Assembly (NCBI GenBank): GCA_034434915.1
Contig: DAOTYE010000004.1
Span: 1-64,000, forward strand
DNA: 64,000 nucleotides
Direction of reading: 5' to 3'
From: DAOTYE01 sp034434915
GTDB taxonomy: Bacteria; Chloroflexota; Dehalococcoidia; Dehalococcoidales; RBG-16-60-22
The notes under the pieces: generated by a model
The model's database searches: none
Seen by the model: the letters and a program-made list of their open reading frames with translations, nothing else
What the model was told of the DNA's origin: nothing
Program-made: the position numbers and the translations under genes
Shown here: in pieces, positions 60,758-64,000 of the stretch
How the letters are laid out: the number at the start of each line of letters is the position of its first letter
Position numbering within the stretch: the first letter of the stretch is position 1

Positions 60758-61189
60758 ATGGCTGGACAGAAAACAATTCTTGATAAGCTGGGGGTGGATA
60801 TCGGCTATAAGTCCACCCATACCAAGACCGTGACTGCGGAAGATATCAACAAATTTGCTGAGGTCTCCGGCGACCACAACCCCATTCACCTGAACGAAGA
60901 GTATGCCAGGAAGACGTTCTTCTGCGGGAGGATTGCACACGGGGTGCTCACCATGTCATTCCTATCTGCGGCAGCCGCCAAGCTCCCCGGCTTGCCCATT
61001 TTGCTTTCTTTCTCCGGCAAGTTTCTGAAACCAGTATATATCGGCGATACCATCACCGCCACGGTTGAGGTCACCAATGCCCGCAAAGAAAAGGGCATCA
61101 TCACTCTGAAAAGCATATGCACCAACCAGAAGGGTGAGCCGGTGATGGAGGGAGAAACGCTCGCCAGGCTTTTTGAGCCGCCGGTGTAG
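60758..61189 (+). CDS. MaoC-like (R)-enoyl-CoA hydratase
   Basis: A 143-residue hot-dog-fold hydratase. D39 and H44 in S-G-D-H-N-P-I-H-L-N are the catalytic pair, followed by A-R-K-T-F-F-C-G-R-I-A-H-G. It hydrates enoyl-CoA to 3-hydroxyacyl-CoA. The ATG at 60758 follows AAAGGAG by 6 bases; the one 6 bases before overlaps the ribosome binding site. Last gene of the thiolase group, 2 bases from the convergent acyl-CoA dehydrogenase. Confidence 0.92.
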   Translation: MAGQKTILDKLGVDIGYKSTHTKTVTAEDINKFAEVSGDHNPIHLNEEYARKTFFCGRIAHGVLTMSFLSAAAAKLPGLPILLSFSGKFLKPVYIGDTITATVEVTNARKEKGIITLKSICTNQKGEPVMEGETLARLFEPPV

Positions 61190-61191
61190 CT

Positions 61192-62331
61192 TTACTTCAA
61201 TAACTGCCGGGCGATGGTCATCCTCTGCATCTCGGACGTGCCCTCGTAGATTTCCGTGATTTTGGCATCCCGCAGGTAGCGCTCCAGCGGGTATTCTTTG
61301 CAGTAGCCGTAGCCGCCTAGTATCTGGATGGCTTTGCTGGTGACGAACATAGAGACCTCAGAGGCATAGACCTTAGCCATTGACGCCTCTTTGATGAAAG
61401 GCTGTCCGCTGTCCTGAAGCCAGGCGGCGCGGTAGGTCAGCAGTCTGGCGGCGTCAATCTGTGTCGCCATGTCCGCAAGCATCCACTGAATCGCCTGGAA
61501 ATTGGCGATGGGCTGGCCGAACTGCTGTCTTTCCTTGGCATAGCTCAGCGCCCGTTCAAACGCCCCCCGGGCAATGCCTACCGCCTGCGCCGCCACCACC
61601 ACACGGCTGGCGTCAATGGCGTTAAGCGCAATCTTGAACCCTTCTCCCTCATTGCCTATCCTGTTCTCTGCCGGAATGCCGCAGTTATCAAAAATAAGTT
61701 CAGCAGTGGACGAGCCGCGGATGCCCAGCTTGTGCTCCAGCTTGCCTACGGAGAAACCGGGGGTTCCTTTCTCCACCACGAAAGCGGTGATGCCCTTATG
61801 TTTGAGAGATTTATCCGTGCTGGCAAAGACCAGGATAACCTCCGCCTCTGCGCCATTGGTAATGAAGATTTTGGTTCCATTGAGCACGTAGCCATTGTCG
61901 CGCCGGATGGCGGTGGTCTGTAGAGAGGAAGGGTCACTCCCTGCACCGGTCTCTGTAAGGGCGAAAGCGGCTATTTTCTTCCCGGTGGCAATGGGGGTGA
62001 CAAACTTCTTCTTCTGTTCTTCCGTGCCAAAGGTGCAAATGGGATGCGCCGCAAGCCCGGTGCTGGCGAGGAAAATAGTGCCTGTAGCCGCGCAGACGCG
62101 ACTGATTTCTTCCGTAGCAATACATACCTCCGTTTCTCCTCCCCCGCTCCCCCCGTATTCCTCCGGCAGTCCCAGTCCCAGCAGTCCCAGCTCCGCCATT
62201 TTCTTGATGCTCTCCGCCGGGAACCTGGACTCCTCATCTATCTGCGCCGCAATCGGCTCAAGCTCCTTGAGGGCAAAGTCCTGCACCATGCTCCTGAGCA
62301 TCTTTTGTTCTTCCGTAAATGAAAAGTCCAT
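61192..62331 (-). CDS. Acyl-CoA dehydrogenase
   Basis: A 379-residue FAD enzyme that introduces a trans-2 double bond into acyl-CoA. A-L-T-E-T-G-A-G-S-D contacts FAD/substrate; G-G-Y-G-Y and I-Y-E-G-T-S-E-M-Q contain the catalytic glutamate. Together with the facing MaoC and thiolase genes it would supply the oxidation step of a short beta-oxidation-like route. Butyryl-, glutaryl- or aromatic-side-chain CoA specificity cannot be told. Confidence 0.94.
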   Translation of the reverse strand: MDFSFTEEQKMLRSMVQDFALKELEPIAAQIDEESRFPAESIKKMAELGLLGLGLPEEYGGSGGGETEVCIATEEISRVCAATGTIFLASTGLAAHPICTFGTEEQKKKFVTPIATGKKIAAFALTETGAGSDPSSLQTTAIRRDNGYVLNGTKIFITNGAEAEVILVFASTDKSLKHKGITAFVVEKGTPGFSVGKLEHKLGIRGSSTAELIFDNCGIPAENRIGNEGEGFKIALNAIDASRVVVAAQAVGIARGAFERALSYAKERQQFGQPIANFQAIQWMLADMATQIDAARLLTYRAAWLQDSGQPFIKEASMAKVYASEVSMFVTSKAIQILGGYGYCKEYPLERYLRDAKITEIYEGTSEMQRMTIARQLLK

Positions 62332-62342
62332 AGTTGCCCTCC

Positions 62343-63122
62343 TTACAATCTTTGTTTCAGTCTTTCAACAATTGCGGTCATCACTTCCCCGGCTTTCTCA
62401 CGGATGACAACAACGGCGGCATCATCCATCGGGGTGGGGCTGAGATTGATGATGACCAGCTTCGCACCGGCGCCATGAGCGTATTCCGGCACGGAGGCGG
62501 CAGGATAGACTACCAGCGATGAGCCGACGACGATGAGCAAATCACACCAGGAAGCACGCGCTGAGGCTTCCTGAAAAACATCCTCCGGGAGCATTTCCCC
62601 AAAAAACACTACATCAGGTTTCAGGATGCCATGACACGTTTCACAGTCCGGGATGTCTTCACCTCTGCTCAATCTTGCTTTTACCTCTCCTAAAGAATAG
62701 TGCCGGCCGCACCTCAGACAGCGCGCCCGGCGCATATTGCCGTGAAGCTCAAAAACACGTTCCCCCGGGACGCCCGCCGCCTGATGGAGGTTGTCCACGT
62801 TCTGGGTGATAACGCAGTCAAGCTTGCCCAGCCGGTAAAGCCCGGCAATGGCATAGTGGGCGGCGTTCGGCTTCGCCTCTCCGGTGATGAGCTCGCCGCT
62901 GAGCAACTGCCACTGTCTGCGCCGCGCCGCAGGACTGCTGAGGAACTTATCAATGGTGAAATCCTCCGGGTCAAATTTGCTCCACAGCCCGTCCGGACCG
63001 CGGAAGTCAGGTATGCCGGACTCTGTGCTGACGCCGGCGCCGGTGAAGACCACCACTTTCTGCGCCTCGTAAATCAGCCCGGCAACTGTATCAACGAGGG
63101 CTTCAAGACGCTTTTTATCCAT
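62343..63122 (-). CDS. Sir2-family NAD-dependent protein deacetylase
   Basis: A 259-residue sirtuin. F-T-G-A-G-V-S-T-E-S-G-I-P-D-F-R-G binds NAD; T-Q-N-V-D-N-L-H and catalytic E-L-H-G-N follow. Zinc cysteines are in C-L-R-C-G and C-E-T-C-H. It removes acetyl or acyl groups from lysines, including on acyl-CoA enzymes; the acyl-CoA dehydrogenase gene follows 11 bases later on the same strand. Confidence 0.95.
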   Translation of the reverse strand: MDKKRLEALVDTVAGLIYEAQKVVVFTGAGVSTESGIPDFRGPDGLWSKFDPEDFTIDKFLSSPAARRRQWQLLSGELITGEAKPNAAHYAIAGLYRLGKLDCVITQNVDNLHQAAGVPGERVFELHGNMRRARCLRCGRHYSLGEVKARLSRGEDIPDCETCHGILKPDVVFFGEMLPEDVFQEASARASWCDLLIVVGSSLVVYPAASVPEYAHGAGAKLVIINLSPTPMDDAAVVVIREKAGEVMTAIVERLKQRL

Positions 63123-63222
63123 TGCACTGTCCCAATTCTACTGCGCTATACGCTCCCTGGCAAGCGATATTTTACTCCTGTTTGTCTTCATCTTGAGGCA
63201 ACAGTATAATTGAAAGTGAATT

Positions 63223-63927
63223 ATGCACTGGTTCTATTACGTGGGACGGGTTATTATGAGACTGCTCCTCTTCCTGTTCACCCGCTGGGAAGTGAGGGGG
63301 AGGGAGCATATCCCGCCGCAGGGTCCGCTCCTCGTGGTCGCCAATCATCTCCACAATGCGGACCCGCCTCTGCTGGGAGTGTGCATCAACCGCAAAATGA
63401 TTTTCATGGCGAAAGAAGGTCTGTTCAGAAATCCCCTTTCGCGCTATTTCGTAACGAACTTCGGGGCTTTCCCGGTGAGCCGGAGGCGGCTGACCAGGAC
63501 AGCCATCGCCCGGGCGGATGAAGTGCTCCAGAAAGGATTCGCCCTTGCCATGTTTCCGGAGGGAGGGCGGAGCAAGAGGGGACACCTGGTCAAAGCCCTG
63601 CCCGGCTCAGCGCTCATCGCCCTGAAAAATGATGTGCCCATCCTGCCGGTGGGCATCGCCGGCACGGAGGAGATAAAAGGATGGTTCTGGTACCTGCGCC
63701 GACCCCGCATCACCGTAAAAATCGGACCACCTTTTCACCTGCCGCAGGTAGATGGTAAAGTAACCAGAGAGATGCTGGAACAGGCAACGGATTACATCAT
63801 GGAACACATTGCTGAACTGGTGCCACCATCATACAGGGGAAGATATGCCAGCAAAAAAGAAAAAGAGCATCAGCGTAGCGAAAGCGGAGAAGACCGGCTT
63901 CTGCTTCGGGGTGAAACGGGCAATTGA
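63223..63927 (+). CDS. plsC: 1-acyl-glycerol-3-phosphate acyltransferase
   Basis: A 234-residue membrane-associated acyltransferase making phosphatidic acid. N41-H42-L-H-N-A-D47 is the catalytic H-x4-D motif and F-P-E-G-G-R-S the phosphate-binding motif near 109-115. An amphipathic N-terminal helix precedes. The ispH start codon lies inside its 3' end. Confidence 0.93.
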   Translation: MHWFYYVGRVIMRLLLFLFTRWEVRGREHIPPQGPLLVVANHLHNADPPLLGVCINRKMIFMAKEGLFRNPLSRYFVTNFGAFPVSRRRLTRTAIARADEVLQKGFALAMFPEGGRSKRGHLVKALPGSALIALKNDVPILPVGIAGTEEIKGWFWYLRRPRITVKIGPPFHLPQVDGKVTREMLEQATDYIMEHIAELVPPSYRGRYASKKEKEHQRSESGEDRLLLRGETGN

Positions 63928-64000
63928 TATCCTTGAGAGGGTCGCCCGCGAGCGGGGGGGCATTGAGACGCTGGGAGCGGTAGTGCACAACAAGCAGGTG
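63845..64000 (+). CDS. ispH: IspH (4-hydroxy-3-methylbut-2-enyl diphosphate reductase), 5' part
   Basis: The first 52 codons run off the window. K-T-G-F-C20-F-G-V-K-R-A-I-D holds the first Fe-S cysteine, and G-A-V-V-H-N-K-Q-V the substrate-binding histidine. IspH makes the isoprenoid precursors IPP and DMAPP in the last step of the MEP pathway. The ATG at 63845 overlaps plsC by 83 bases; a later start is possible because the first 16 residues are lysine-rich and not conserved. Confidence 0.9.
   Translation, partial: MPAKKKKSISVAKAEKTGFCFGVKRAIDILERVARERGGIETLGAVVHNKQV

Noticed and set aside
1..64000. tRNA, rRNA, CRISPR arrays, riboswitches
   Set aside because: No cloverleaf with CCA/TTC-loop, rRNA core sequence, regularly spaced direct repeat or known riboswitch core was recognised by eye; a covariance-model scan would settle it.

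Overview
The window looks like a chromosomal stretch of an anaerobic bacterium of the Chloroflexota, most likely class Dehalococcoidia. This is inference from content, not from a marker search: a recA-recX-rny-ymdB-PHP-plsY run, an archaeal-style NurA/HAS-barrel/HerA cluster, two zinc-ribbon threonine synthase paralogues, Fe-S and FAD glycolate-oxidase genes, DUF763 and FmdB proteins, and frequent GTG/TTG starts. The base composition is moderately GC-rich and even. No rRNA, tRNA, CRISPR array, prophage or intact insertion sequence was seen.

Layout. 0-11 kb: the tail of an SDR oxidoreductase with a clear terminator, a large copper ATPase carrying extra cupredoxin and YHS domains, a small conserved protein, an EamA transporter, a Lon-like protease, then an SdpI-like membrane protein, a formyltransferase and an Old Yellow Enzyme-type reductase. 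11-14.3 kb: a minus-strand operon, Rrf2 regulator - cystathionine gamma-synthase family enzyme - threonine synthase - NIL-domain protein, behind a promoter with an overlapping palindrome, which suggests a sulfur/amino-acid regulon. 14.3-20 kb: a glyoxylate aminotransferase facing a glycolate oxidase pair (GlcF plus a GlcD-GlcE fusion). 20-24.9 kb: sugar-nucleotide genes, a beta-CASP nuclease whose true start is probably CTG, a second threonine synthase and RidA.

25-28.7 kb: DNA end-resection cluster nurA - HAS-barrel gene - herA, split by a decayed four-helix-bundle gene bracketed by inverted copies of a 7-nt-periodic AT-rich repeat. Solo copies of that repeat lie at 47.0 and 58.9 kb. 28.7-34.2 kb: a patatin, an MFS exporter and an iron-uptake operon (Fur, FTR1, FeoA, FeoB) behind a near-consensus promoter with a perfect palindrome. 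34.4-37.5 kb: a NEW3-domain envelope protein with an ABC-2 exporter, ended by a bidirectional terminator. 37.5-50 kb: EF-G2, NadE, FmdB, DUF763, a HemL-like aminotransferase, HAD phosphatases, DUF72, small membrane proteins, an OBG-type GTPase and UvrC.

50-64 kb: XerC/D recombinase, Pcm, nitroreductase, SpoIIM-like protein, recA-recX, rny-ymdB-PHP-plsY-like, then a thiolase - DUF35 - MaoC acyl-CoA module facing an acyl-CoA dehydrogenase, a sirtuin, PlsC and the start of ispH.

Beside the intact genes there are four decayed gene remnants (C39-like peptidase, ECF S-component, four-helix-bundle protein, GNAT acetyltransferase) and two families of dispersed repeats, so the intergenic spaces hold much of the unusual material. 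All family assignments come from reading motifs in the sequence; no database search was run.
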